From: Flavobacterium sp. CS20
GTDB lineage: Bacteria > Bacteroidota > Bacteroidia > Flavobacteriales > Flavobacteriaceae
Direction of reading: 5' to 3'
Length of the DNA stretch: 64,000 nt
NCBI RefSeq assembly: GCF_018080005.1
Contig: NZ_CP073015.1
Span: forward strand, 2,880,501-2,944,500
Numbering within the stretch: position 1 is the stretch's first letter; each line of letters starts with the position of its first letter. Of this stretch, positions 45,960-54,694 are shown piece after piece. The notes beneath the pieces were generated by a model, which was not told where the DNA came from, made no database searches, and saw nothing but the letters and a program-made list of their open reading frames with translations. The position numbers and the translations under genes are program-made.

Positions 45960-48368
45960 ATGAAAATAAAATTACAAGGTTTTGGTGTTTATCTGAAAAC
46001 GATTTTGTTGCATATGAAAGTTTTTTTATGTTTAATGTTTGTTACAGTATTTTATACCAATACTGTTTTAGCCCAAACAACCTATAATGGAAATGGGAAT
46101 TCTGGTTTTGGTGATGTTGTTGGGAGTAGCACCTTAGAATTTAGTGATGATGGTACAACTATAACTGGAGTATTTACCAAGGGTTCAGGTGATTTTAATG
46201 ATGCTATGGTAGTTTATATTTCTACTGGTGCCGCTGGTCGTTCTGTTATAGATGGCACTGTAAACGATCAAGGCGATAATTTGAGAAGAGCAATTTCATC
46301 TGCTGGAACTGATGCTTCGGACATAACATTTCCTCCTGGTTTTCAAGCCACACACGCCATAGCTATTGATGTCACATTTGGCGGTTTATGGTCTATACCT
46401 TCATCAGGTAGTGTTGGTGATAACGGTTTAGTTTATATAAAAACTGTGGGTAATCCCGCAAATACCACTTCTGCAAGTTTTACATTTAGTTTTGATTGGA
46501 GTGATATTGGTTTAACTGGAAGTGACAAATTTGAATTTGTCATCACTTACTTAAATCCTAGCAATGGATTTTTGTCTGATGAAGGTTATGGTGACGGTTT
46601 GCCAACAGGTAATCCGGGATCTGCAAACGTTACATTTACAGGTTTTAGAAATTACCCCAATTATTATGTTTATAACGGTACAAGCTGGACACCGTCAAAT
46701 CCTGATGGAGTTACTCAAACTGCAAGAGATGCGTCTGTAGAATCAGGTAATGCAACCTTGTCTAATAATACATCTCTTAGAGATTTTACTATTGAAACAG
46801 GAGCTGAATTAAATATTGGTTCATCTGCTGTTTTAAATTTGTCTGGCAACATTTTAAACGATGGACGCTTTATTTTTAAAAGTGATGCTTCAGGTAGTGC
46901 CCAGCTTGGTCAATTTAACGGCACGATGTCAGGTTCTGGAAACTATACTACAGAGCGTTTTATCCCAGCTGGCAATAACAATCGAAGAGTTTTTAGATTT
47001 CTTGCTTCACCTGTAAACACAGCAAATTCTATTAGAATGAATTGGCAAGAAGGGGCTTTAAGTAATACTGATAATCCTGACCCAGGATTTGGGACTCATA
47101 TCACAGGTTCAACTGTTGATGGGCAAAATGGATTTGATGGTACCATATCTGGTAATCCATCTTTGTTAGTTTTTGATAATGCGACTCAAACTTGGAGTTC
47201 GATTGATAATACAGATGTTAACTCTCTTCAAGTCGGAAATGGGTATAATTTATTTGTGCGAGGTGATAGAAGTGTAGATTTGACCAGTGCATCACAAACA
47301 CCGACTAACACCACTTTAAGAGCAACGGGTAGTTTAGTTATAGGAAATGTAGATTTGTCTGCAGATTTAGCTTCTGGTGATAGTGAGTGGAGTTTACTGG
47401 GAAATCCATATCAAGCTATTGTAGATTTTAACGCTATAACGTTTACTGGTGATATTAACACCAATAATCTTTACATTTGGAATCCAAATGCTTCAACTGA
47501 AGGTGCTTATGAAATTATAGACAATACCGTGCCTGCACAACAAATGATTCAGCCTGGTCAAAGTTTCTTTGTGCAAAATTCAGCTACGGTGACAACAGCA
47601 CCTGGAATTGTATATACCGAAGTGGCTAAAAACCCTTCAGGTATGGTTACTAATGTTTTTGACAACAGCCAAATTGCAATAGCAGATTTAGAACTTTTCA
47701 ACTCTAATAATATCAAATTAGATGTGCTGAAGTTCAGATTTGAATCGGGAGCCAACAATGGAATTGATGATTTTGACGGTGGAAAATTGAGCAACCCAAC
47801 TGAAAATTTAGCCTCAGAAAATTCTAATACAATTTTAGGTATTGAGCGCCGTGACATTCCACAAGACAATGAAATTATACCATTATTCGTAAATCAATAC
47901 CAATTTACACAATATGAATTGAGATTGAGTCTTTCAAATTGGGATGATAATATTGATGTGTACATAGTCGATAGCTATCTTGATACAGAAACTCTTATTG
48001 ATGCTAATCAAGCTTATAGCTTTAGCGTGGATAGTAGTATTCCTGAAAGTGTAGCTTCAGACCGTTTTAGCTTGAAGTTTGACAATACTACTTTAAGTGT
48101 TAATGATAACACTTTTGCTGAAGGATTTAGCCTATATCCTAACCCATCAAAAGACGGTATGTTTAGTATCAAAACTCAAGGCTTAAATTCTGATAATGTT
48201 CAGGTTAAAGTTTATAACTTATCAGGTCAAGAAGTATTAAATCAAGGGTTTAAAACACAGCCCAACGGTGAAGTTAATATAAATGCGAGTATCTTATCAA
48301 CAGGTGTATATTTGGTTGAGTTGATACAAGCAAACCAAAGTTTTAAAAGCAAAATAATCATTCAATAA
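45960..48368 (+). CDS. Large secreted protein with T9SS type A sorting domain
   Basis: The protein has 802 aa. The signal region is long: a basic stretch, then MKVFLCLMFVTVFYTNTVLAQ ending near residue 40 (21 residues, positions ~19-39). Residues ~40-240 are glycine/serine/asparagine-rich beta structure (e.g. FSFDWSDIGLTGSDKFEFVITYL, ~175-197). A passenger follows with the recurrent NGRFIFKSD-like DGRFIFKSD and FIPAGNNNRRVFRFLASPV pieces seen in many T9SS surface proteins. The last ~85 residues are the type A domain: FSLYPNPSKDGMFSI, VYNLSGQEVLNQ, STGVYLVELIQ. It is secreted across the outer membrane by T9SS. No enzyme motif. Ten bases downstream lies a tiny PID-CTERM-like gene. Confidence 0.85.
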   Translation: MKIKLQGFGVYLKTILLHMKVFLCLMFVTVFYTNTVLAQTTYNGNGNSGFGDVVGSSTLEFSDDGTTITGVFTKGSGDFNDAMVVYISTGAAGRSVIDGTVNDQGDNLRRAISSAGTDASDITFPPGFQATHAIAIDVTFGGLWSIPSSGSVGDNGLVYIKTVGNPANTTSASFTFSFDWSDIGLTGSDKFEFVITYLNPSNGFLSDEGYGDGLPTGNPGSANVTFTGFRNYPNYYVYNGTSWTPSNPDGVTQTARDASVESGNATLSNNTSLRDFTIETGAELNIGSSAVLNLSGNILNDGRFIFKSDASGSAQLGQFNGTMSGSGNYTTERFIPAGNNNRRVFRFLASPVNTANSIRMNWQEGALSNTDNPDPGFGTHITGSTVDGQNGFDGTISGNPSLLVFDNATQTWSSIDNTDVNSLQVGNGYNLFVRGDRSVDLTSASQTPTNTTLRATGSLVIGNVDLSADLASGDSEWSLLGNPYQAIVDFNAITFTGDINTNNLYIWNPNASTEGAYEIIDNTVPAQQMIQPGQSFFVQNSATVTTAPGIVYTEVAKNPSGMVTNVFDNSQIAIADLELFNSNNIKLDVLKFRFESGANNGIDDFDGGKLSNPTENLASENSNTILGIERRDIPQDNEIIPLFVNQYQFTQYELRLSLSNWDDNIDVYIVDSYLDTETLIDANQAYSFSVDSSIPESVASDRFSLKFDNTTLSVNDNTFAEGFSLYPNPSKDGMFSIKTQGLNSDNVQVKVYNLSGQEVLNQGFKTQPNGEVNINASILSTGVYLVELIQANQSFKSKIIIQ

Positions 48369-48378
48369 ATAAGACAAG

Positions 48379-48579
48379 ATGATGAAAAATTTAGTATTAA
48401 AAACAAGTTTAGTTTTAGTGGTAATATTGATTTCAAGTTCAGCATTGTATGCACAACTGCCACCAGGATTTGGCGACACTAATGTAGATGATACAACAGC
48501 TCCAGCTCCTATATCTGGATTGGTCGCTTTGGGTGTGATTGCAGGTGCAACAATTGGTATTAGAAAACTTAAAAAGTAA
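48379..48579 (+). CDS. Small PID-CTERM-like exported protein
   Basis: The 66-aa protein has a signal peptide (VLVVILISSSALYAQ). The mature part opens LPPGFGDTNVDDTTA, then APISGLVALGVIAGATIGI (a single hydrophobic helix), then RKLKK. Short acidic segment, P-I-x-G, one membrane span and a basic tail together give the layout of the small Flavobacteriia proteins annotated as PID-CTERM. The usual PIDGG reads PISG here. By analogy with PEP-CTERM it may be a sorting signal or a membrane-anchored peptide; no processing enzyme is visible in the window. It follows the T9SS protein gene by 10 bases and is probably in its transcript. Confidence 0.7.
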   Translation: MMKNLVLKTSLVLVVILISSSALYAQLPPGFGDTNVDDTTAPAPISGLVALGVIAGATIGIRKLKK

Positions 48580-48581
48580 AT

Positions 48582-48597
48582 AATACCGACGTATATT
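48582..48597 (+). repeat. 16-bp motif AATACCGACGTATATT, copy B
   Basis: This copy is identical to 25814-25829 (minus strand). It starts 2 bases after the stop of the PID-CTERM-like gene, in the same orientation relative to that gene as the arsR copy is to arsR. Confidence 0.5.
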
Positions 48598-48672
48598 TTA
48601 AATATTGCACTAGCACTCCTTAAAATATTATTGGTATTATACTTTCATCTTTTTATCAGCGATATTATACTT

Positions 48673-49365
48673 TCAATTGATATGCTTTTTATAAAAGCTA
48701 AATAAGTTTTCTGGCGTTGCTCCTAACCATTTTTTAAAATATATTGTCCAAAATAAAAGTTGAAGTTTCAAAATTCCTTTATCTCTAAATCTTCTAGCAG
48801 AAGAAATCAAAGGCTTTTGGATGACATAAAACTTTGTTTTGCGATAGATTTTAGCTAAAATATCGTGGTCTTCAAATATTTGGTAACGCTCATCAAATCC
48901 TTTAATTTCAGAAAATAAAGACGTTTTTATAAACAAACTTTGGTCGCCTCCGCGGCAAGCTCTATACTTGAATTTTGTTAGCCAACTGATAAATTTTATC
49001 CAAGGGTGTTTATGGTCAAAATTCATCCTGAAACATCCAGCTAAATACCCTTTACGAATTGCTTTAACAATATGGTAATCATAGTTTTTTGGAGGTAAAC
49101 AATCGGCGTGCAAAAAATATAACACCTCACCATTTGCATGTTTAGCACCTTTATTCATTTGCTGAGGACGACTTTTTTCAGATATAATACAGGTTACATT
49201 TTCAAACTGCGAAACTATGTTTTGGGTTTCATCAAGACTTTGCCCATCTACAACTATAATTTCATCGATAAATGAATGTTTACTTTGTCTATTCTTTAAT
49301 TCACAAAGTGTTCTATGTATTTCTTGAGCTTCATTATAAGTAGGTATGATGATGCTTATTTTCAA
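48673..49365 (-). CDS. TIGR04283-type family 2 glycosyltransferase
   Basis: The product is a 230-aa GT2 glycosyltransferase. N-terminal nucleotide-sugar site: MKISIIIPTYNEAQEI and IIVVDGQSLDET (residues ~35-46). Then SRPQQMNKGAKHANGEVLYFLHADCLPP (~82-109) with the DxD-like HADC motif typical of the TIGR04283 group, RGGDQSLFI, and FEDHDILAKI. This subfamily is annotated as rSAM/selenodomain-associated transferase 2 or as the arsenosugar-pathway glycosyltransferase. No ArsM, ArsS or other pathway gene lies nearby, so a role in arsenosugar synthesis is only a possibility. It ends a two-gene unit with the DUF547 gene (3-base gap). Confidence 0.8.
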   Translation of the reverse strand: MKISIIIPTYNEAQEIHRTLCELKNRQSKHSFIDEIIVVDGQSLDETQNIVSQFENVTCIISEKSRPQQMNKGAKHANGEVLYFLHADCLPPKNYDYHIVKAIRKGYLAGCFRMNFDHKHPWIKFISWLTKFKYRACRGGDQSLFIKTSLFSEIKGFDERYQIFEDHDILAKIYRKTKFYVIQKPLISSARRFRDKGILKLQLLFWTIYFKKWLGATPENLFSFYKKHIN

Positions 49366-49368
49366 TTG

Positions 49369-50154
49369 TTAAGCCTTATCTTGTGAGTTGAGTTTCCAAT
49401 TATAATCTAGATATTCGATATCAGCACTACTTTTGATAGTAATGTTAGAATATTTGTTGATAAAATCAATCACAGTTTGGTTCTCTTTTTCAAAATCGTT
49501 TTCATACCATTTAAATATTTTAGAGAGTTTTATTTTATCAGGAGATAGAGCGTTGCGATGTGAATTGATAAATGATTTTGCAACTTGGTCGAGATGTTGG
49601 TCGATGTTTTTTGGTTGGTATGCTTTGTTATCTAATTTAGGACACGAATAAGAAGCACAGTTGACAGCAAAATGCACACGAGGGTCACCCATTGGAAGAA
49701 GCATGCCTTTTTCAATATCATCTAAAGAAATCATTTCTCCATTGAAATTAATAAAATCTTTTTTAAACACATTATCAAAAAAAACACCGATGTCTTTTAT
49801 GCTTTTTATTGGATAATGTTCTACCACCAATTGAATTGTGAAAGCATTATATGCATTGATTAGATATGCTTTTTTTTGATTTTTTGTCCAGTTTTTTTGA
49901 GGTGTGTTTTCTTCCAAATACTTTGTGAATTCTAAAAGTTTTTGCTTATCTTCTTTAAAACCTTTGTAATCTACAAAGCCTTCATCACTAACATGTTTAT
50001 GCAAAAGATCATCCCAAGTTGAGTAATCAACTTGATAGGGTTTAGTAGTGACAGCGTTTTTAAAAGAAAAATTCTGATAGTCATTTTGTGCGATGACATT
50101 GCATATTAAACCAATACAAAAAATAGAGCTAAAAGTATAAAGCGATAGTTTCAT
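49369..50154 (-). CDS. DUF547 domain-containing exported protein
   Basis: The protein has 261 aa from the ATG at 50154, chosen because it begins the signal peptide MKLSLYTFSSIFCIGLICNVIAQ (residues 1-23). The DUF547 core contains VDYSTWDDLLHKHVSDEGFVDYKGF (~40-64), KNQKKAYLINAYNAFTIQLVVEHYPIKSIKDIG (~105-137) and the signature DPRVHFAVNCASYSCPKLDN (~170-189). The conserved His and Cys in that signature look like a thiol-protease-type active site, but no activity is established. It is predicted periplasmic. In flavobacteria it often sits next to TIGR04283 transferases, as here. Confidence 0.85.
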   Translation of the reverse strand: MKLSLYTFSSIFCIGLICNVIAQNDYQNFSFKNAVTTKPYQVDYSTWDDLLHKHVSDEGFVDYKGFKEDKQKLLEFTKYLEENTPQKNWTKNQKKAYLINAYNAFTIQLVVEHYPIKSIKDIGVFFDNVFKKDFINFNGEMISLDDIEKGMLLPMGDPRVHFAVNCASYSCPKLDNKAYQPKNIDQHLDQVAKSFINSHRNALSPDKIKLSKIFKWYENDFEKENQTVIDFINKYSNITIKSSADIEYLDYNWKLNSQDKA

Positions 50155-50307
50155 ATAATACGATTTCTTAAATAACAAAATTAAATGAATATTTAAATTC
50201 ACCAACTAAGTCAATTAAGATACAAAAGCCTTACAAAGTTTATAAAGACTTAACAAAATTTATATAGCTGATAAAATTTTTGAAAGGAGTTTAAGACAAC
50301 AACTTTT

Positions 50308-51693
50308 CTAACTATAAAAGAAAGTTTCAATAAAAATAAAAACGCCACATCCAGCTATAAATCCGAGAAAAGCAAGCCAAGATACTTTTTTGAAATACCA
50401 AATAAAATCAATTTTCTCCATACCCATTGCAGCAACACCTGCAGCAGATCCAATAATCAGTATGCTACCACCATTACCAGCAGAATAGGCTATAAAGTGC
50501 CAAATCGGGTTGTCAATAGGAAAATTATACATACCCATTGATCTTGCAACGAGTGGAACATTATCAATAATAGAAGACATTAACCCTAAAAGTATTATGA
50601 CAATATTCATCGAAGGAATGGCATTAGATAATGATTCGGTTGCATATCTTAAAGTTCCTACAAGATTTCCATCAATTTCTCCAAAAACCACAGTTTCTAA
50701 AGCCCCAACAGCGAGTAAAATTCCTAAGAAAAAAAGGATACTCGAAAACTCAATTTTAGACAAGGCTTTGTGTGTAGAATATCTGAATTTATCTTTTTGG
50801 CTGATATTTTTTTCTGGTTTAACATATTCTGAAACCAGCCATACTATAGCCAAACTAAACATCATACCGAGATAAGGAGGTAGTCCAGTGATAGCTTTGA
50901 AAATTGGTACAAAAGCAATGCTTGATAGGCCAACAATAAGCATAGTTTTACTGCTTAAAAGACGTTCAGCATCTTTGTCAATTATCATCTCTTTTCGCAT
51001 AGCATAACCTCTAAAGGGCTTGAGTTTAGTAGCGATAAAAAACGGCACTACAAAGCAAACTATTGAAGGTATAACAACATATTCGGTCAACCCAAGAGAG
51101 GTAACTTTGTCGCCAATCCACAACATAGTGGTTGTAACATCGCCAATAGGTGACCAAGCACCACCTGCATTGGCAGCAATAACCATCATACTGGCATACC
51201 AAATGCGATATTTTCTGCGGACTAAAATTTTACGCAATAAAGCTATCAAAATAATGATTGTGGTAAGGTTATCAATTACCACTGAAAGTATAAAAGCCAA
51301 CGAGCCCAATGTCCATAATAAATGTTTTTTGTTTTTAGCTTTTATAAATTTTTTGATGATACCAAACCCACGATGTAAATCGATAATTTCAACAATGGTC
51401 ATAGCACCAATTAAGAAAAACAAGATTTACTTTGTGTTGCTGAAATGGTGTATTAAAATATTTTTAAATCCTTCTTGTTCTCTTGAAATCTCTGATGTTG
51501 ATTTTAGAACATTAAAAACATCACCGTGATGATTAATTACCGAAAGCCAACCTTGATTAAAACCAAAAGCCAAAACTGCCCACATCAGCGTAGCTATAAG
51601 TAAAGCTGGCACAGCTTTGTCTAAATGTATGCTGTGCTCTAAAGTTATAGAAATATAACCTATAATAAAAAGAACAATCAGGAGTGTTATCAT
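50308..51693 (-). CDS. nhaD: Sodium/proton antiporter NhaD, interrupted by an in-frame TAA
   Basis: The product is a roughly 461-aa inner-membrane Na+/H+ antiporter of the NhaD/ArsB superfamily. The N-terminal part (MITLLIVLFIIGYISITLEH... ILIHHFSNT) ends at a TAA at 51427-51429. The same frame continues ILFFLIGAMTIVEIIDLH, where a glutamate usually precedes ILFFL, so GAA-to-TAA is likely. Diagnostic parts: LSVVIDNLTTIIILIALLRK (residues ~130-149), AANAGGAWSPIGDVTTTMLWI, SSIIDNVPLVARSMGMY and SAGNGGSILIIGSAAGVAAMG (~408-428). It follows a glutamate-dehydrogenase gene by 3 bases on the same strand. It expels Na+ at alkaline pH, fitting a marine or saline habitat. Confidence 0.9.
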
Positions 51694-51696
51694 TAG

Positions 51697-52923
51697 TTAC
51701 AAAAGTTGATTCAATGCTATTTCAAATGCTGTTCGGCTGATGTTCAATTTTGAATCATTGTGGTTATAGGTGTTTTGAATGGCATTTCTAATCGTGATAG
51801 AAGTGTCATTAAAAATCGCTTCATCTGTCATTTGAACTCGCCTTTCCATAAAATAGGCAAAAACTCTTGCCATTCCACAATTGGCGATAAAATCTGGAAT
51901 TAAACTTACACGAGCATCTGTGTATTCCATAATACTTCCAAAGAATATTTCTTTATCAGCAAAAGGCACATTAGCACCTGAAGAAATGACTTCAACACCA
52001 TTATCAATTAAACTGTCAATCTGAGATTTTGAAACTAATCTTGAAGCGAGACAAGGGGCAAAAATTTCTGCTGGAACATCCCATATTTTTTGGTTGATTT
52101 CTTCAAAAGGTATCAAATTTTCAGCATTTAAAGTATTCCCGTCTTTGTTTAAAAATAAAGTTTTGATATCTTCATAATCAAAGCCGTCTTCATTGATTAA
52201 ACCACCAACTCTATCTATGATACCAACTATTTTAACGCCCATTTTTGATAAATAAAAAGCTACCGCAGACCCCACATTACCAAAGCCTTGAATGATGGCG
52301 CGTTTGCTTTTGATATCACCACCATAAATATCATAATAATATTTGATAGACTCAGCAACTCCGTAGCCCGTAATCATATCGGCAACGGTATATTTTTGAC
52401 TCAAGTCTGGTGAATAATCTACATTTTCTAAAACCTTAATCACACCGTGTCTCAACTGTCCTATGCGATTAATTTTATCACTATCGGAAGGTTGAAAATG
52501 TCCAGTAAATACACCTTCTTGAGGATGCCAAACGCCACATTGCTCTGTAATGGGAATAACTTCGTGTATTTCGTCAACATTCAAATCGCCACCTGTGCCG
52601 TAATACTGTTTTAATAATGGCGAAACGGCTTTGTACCAACGTTCCAAAACACCGCGTTTTCTCGGGTCTTTGGGGTCAAAATTGATACCAGATTTTGCAC
52701 CGCCTATTTTTGGACCTGACACGGTAAATTTCACTTCCATAGTTTTGGCAAGTGAAACCACTTCGTTGAGGTCTAAACCTTTTCGCATTCTTGTGCCACC
52801 ACCAGCGACTCCACCGCGTAGTGAATTGATAACTGTCCAGCCTTTGGCTTCTGTTTCTGGATCATTCCAGTGAAAAACGATTTCGGGTTCTTTGTTTTCG
52901 TAGGTTTTGAGAAGGTCTTTCAT
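51697..52923 (-). CDS. Glu/Leu/Phe/Val dehydrogenase
   Basis: The product is a 408-aa NAD(P)-dependent amino acid dehydrogenase, catalysing reversible oxidative deamination. The start at 52923 gives MKDLLKTYENKEPEIVFHW. The N-terminal domain has GGGTRMRKGLDLNEVVSLAKTMEVKF (residues ~41-66) and the catalytic lysine region GPKIGGAKSGINFDP. It also has GTGGDLNVDEI. The Rossmann domain contains IIQGFGNVGSAVAFYL and later GVEVISSGANVPF. Substrate (glutamate or branched-chain) cannot be decided by eye. A minus-strand TATATTTG -7 box at 52955-52962 lies 32 bases upstream. nhaD follows by 3 bases. Confidence 0.88.
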   Translation of the reverse strand: MKDLLKTYENKEPEIVFHWNDPETEAKGWTVINSLRGGVAGGGTRMRKGLDLNEVVSLAKTMEVKFTVSGPKIGGAKSGINFDPKDPRKRGVLERWYKAVSPLLKQYYGTGGDLNVDEIHEVIPITEQCGVWHPQEGVFTGHFQPSDSDKINRIGQLRHGVIKVLENVDYSPDLSQKYTVADMITGYGVAESIKYYYDIYGGDIKSKRAIIQGFGNVGSAVAFYLSKMGVKIVGIIDRVGGLINEDGFDYEDIKTLFLNKDGNTLNAENLIPFEEINQKIWDVPAEIFAPCLASRLVSKSQIDSLIDNGVEVISSGANVPFADKEIFFGSIMEYTDARVSLIPDFIANCGMARVFAYFMERRVQMTDEAIFNDTSITIRNAIQNTYNHNDSKLNISRTAFEIALNQLL

Positions 52924-52954
52924 TAAAAAAATAGTTCTGTAGATTTTAGTGCTA

Positions 52955-52962
52955 CAAATATA
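52955..52962 (-). promoter_or_regulatory. -7 box of the dehydrogenase-nhaD operon
   Basis: The minus strand reads TATATTTG, a perfect TAnnTTTG match, 32 bases before the ATG at 52923. Confidence 0.55.
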
Positions 52963-53097
52963 AGACAAGGAAATTGTTAGAGCTTTAGTTTCAAGGATAA
53001 TGTTTCTTAAAAAAAGTTTATGAATTTATAAGTTTTGATTTTTAACATTAAAAAAGAGTCTTAACAAATAAGCTCATAACCTTTTACCTTATAAACA

Positions 53098-54168
53098 TCA
53101 AATATAAAACTCAAATATAACTCCCGAACTGTGGTCTCGGCATGCTCCCGTTACTGACTTCAAGACATTAATTTCATTTCTAAATTTTAAAACCCCTAAA
53201 AGACCAAATATAAGTGCTTCTTTATAGTTGATGATTTCAGAACTTGGAATATGAATTTCTGTATTTGGTGAGTAATATTTGATACATTCTATTAAATAAT
53301 CGTGATAAGCACCACCGCCAGTAATTAAGGTTTTGGTGTTTTTTATATTTAGAGATTTTGAAATTTGATAAGCAATATGGTGGCATAATGTATTGAGAAA
53401 ATCTTGATTAGAAAGCTCAAAACTGTTTAAAATTGGCATCATTTTTTGTTCTAACCATTCTACGCCTAAGGATTTTGGTGGACTTTCTGAATAAAAATCT
53501 ATATCATTTAGATTTTTTAGAAGTTGTTGGTGGCATTGACCTTGAGCTGCAATTTGCCCTTTATCATCATATTCAAAGCCTTCTTTTTCTGCATAAACGT
53601 TAAGCACTTTATTGGCAGGGCAAATATCAAAAGCCAGTCTTTTGCCGTCATTTTCATAAGAAATGTTGACAAAACCGCCAATATTGATACAATAATCGTA
53701 GTCCGAAAACAACAACTTATCACCAATAGGAACCAATGGTGCACCTTGACCACATAGAGCGACATCAGCAGTTCTAAAATCACAAACCACGGTTTTTTTG
53801 ATGAGTTGACCCAGCAATTCAAGATTGCCAATCTGATAGGTAAACCTTTTTTCGGGTTGATGCCAAATGGTGTGACCGTGACTACAGACCATGTCTATTT
53901 TTGTAAAATCATCTATAAAATCTAAGATATATTGACTTAACAATTTGCAGTATTTTTCGTCTAAAATTCCAATATCTTTTTTAGATAATTTGTGGGCGTT
54001 TTGTAATTTATTTTTCCATTCGGAATTATAAGGAATGGTTTGTGTTTTTTTAATTTTATAAGTCCAGTTTTTTTGGTGATATAAAAATTCAACTTCACAT
54101 AAATCTACACCGTCAAGTGAAGTTCCGCTCATCACACCAATAACACGGTATGTTTTTTTTAAATTCAT
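53098..54168 (-). CDS. anmK: Anhydro-N-acetylmuramic acid kinase AnmK
   Basis: AnmK phosphorylates and opens 1,6-anhydro-MurNAc, feeding recycled murein sugar back to MurNAc-6-P. The 356-aa protein starts YRVIGVMSGTSLDGVDL (residues ~7-23), the AnmK ATP/sugar loop. It then shows VCSHGHTIWHQPEKRFTYQIG (~104-124), FRTADVALCGQGAPLVPIGD, and INIGGFVNISY. The late motif is LITGGGAYHDYLIECI. It is cytosolic and divergent from rnpA. Its presence shows that murein recycling runs beside the de novo Mur pathway encoded in the same window. Confidence 0.93.
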   Translation of the reverse strand: MNLKKTYRVIGVMSGTSLDGVDLCEVEFLYHQKNWTYKIKKTQTIPYNSEWKNKLQNAHKLSKKDIGILDEKYCKLLSQYILDFIDDFTKIDMVCSHGHTIWHQPEKRFTYQIGNLELLGQLIKKTVVCDFRTADVALCGQGAPLVPIGDKLLFSDYDYCINIGGFVNISYENDGKRLAFDICPANKVLNVYAEKEGFEYDDKGQIAAQGQCHQQLLKNLNDIDFYSESPPKSLGVEWLEQKMMPILNSFELSNQDFLNTLCHHIAYQISKSLNIKNTKTLITGGGAYHDYLIECIKYYSPNTEIHIPSSEIINYKEALIFGLLGVLKFRNEINVLKSVTGACRDHSSGVIFEFYI

Positions 54169-54257
54169 TTACCAATAATTAGTCAGTAAAAATAAAGCTT
54201 TAAAAAAGGAAATAGGGTTTTGTAAAACATGAATTCTAAAATGTTTAATTTTACAAA

Positions 54258-54611
54258 ATGAATTACAAGTTTCCAAAATCAGAAAAACTGCGGTTAAAAC
54301 GACATATTGAGTCGCTTTTTAAAAGTGGAAAAACTAAAAAGGCATCACCACTAAGTGTAAAATATTTAAAATTTGAAGATTATGGAACAAATCTTTGTGG
54401 CGTTAGTGTGCCTAAACGGAAATTCAAAAAAGCAGTAGATAGAAACAGACTAAAACGACAAATGCGTGAAGCATATAGACTGAATAAACATCTTATTCAA
54501 TCTGAAACCCATCATTTTCATATGATGTTTGTATATTCAACTTCTGAAAAATTATCTTATCAAGAGATTGAAAAGGCTCTAAAAAAATTATTGAAAGAAA
54601 TAAGTAGATGA
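54258..54611 (+). CDS. rnpA: Ribonuclease P protein component RnpA
   Basis: RnpA is the small basic protein subunit that works with the RNA subunit in 5' maturation of tRNAs. The 117-aa protein begins MNYKFPKSEKLRLKRHIESLF, has the central VSVPKRKFKKAVDRNRLKRQMREAYR (residues ~49-74) with the RNR signature that contacts RNA, and the end EKLSYQEIEKALKKLLKEI. Size and charge are typical. It precedes an S41 peptidase gene, the common flavobacterial order. Confidence 0.94.
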   Translation: MNYKFPKSEKLRLKRHIESLFKSGKTKKASPLSVKYLKFEDYGTNLCGVSVPKRKFKKAVDRNRLKRQMREAYRLNKHLIQSETHHFHMMFVYSTSEKLSYQEIEKALKKLLKEISR

Positions 54612-54655
54612 AATTCTGAACAAATGCTCCTAAAATCACATTTTTCAAAATGACA

Positions 54656-54682
54656 CATAGCAACCATAGCAACCATAGCAAA
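54656..54682. repeat. Tandem 9-bp repeat CATAGCAAC (3 units)
   Basis: Three head-to-tail copies of CATAGCAA(C/A) lie between rnpA and the S41 peptidase gene, at 54656, 54665 and 54674. They are probably a slippage product. Confidence 0.6.
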
Positions 54683-54694
54683 CAATAGTCCCAA

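Noticed and set aside
3976..51429. Stop-codon reassignment or readthrough as an explanation of the in-frame stops
   Set aside because: TAA, TAG and TGA are all involved, and all three end intact genes elsewhere in the window. Most other lesions are indels, which recoding of a stop cannot explain.
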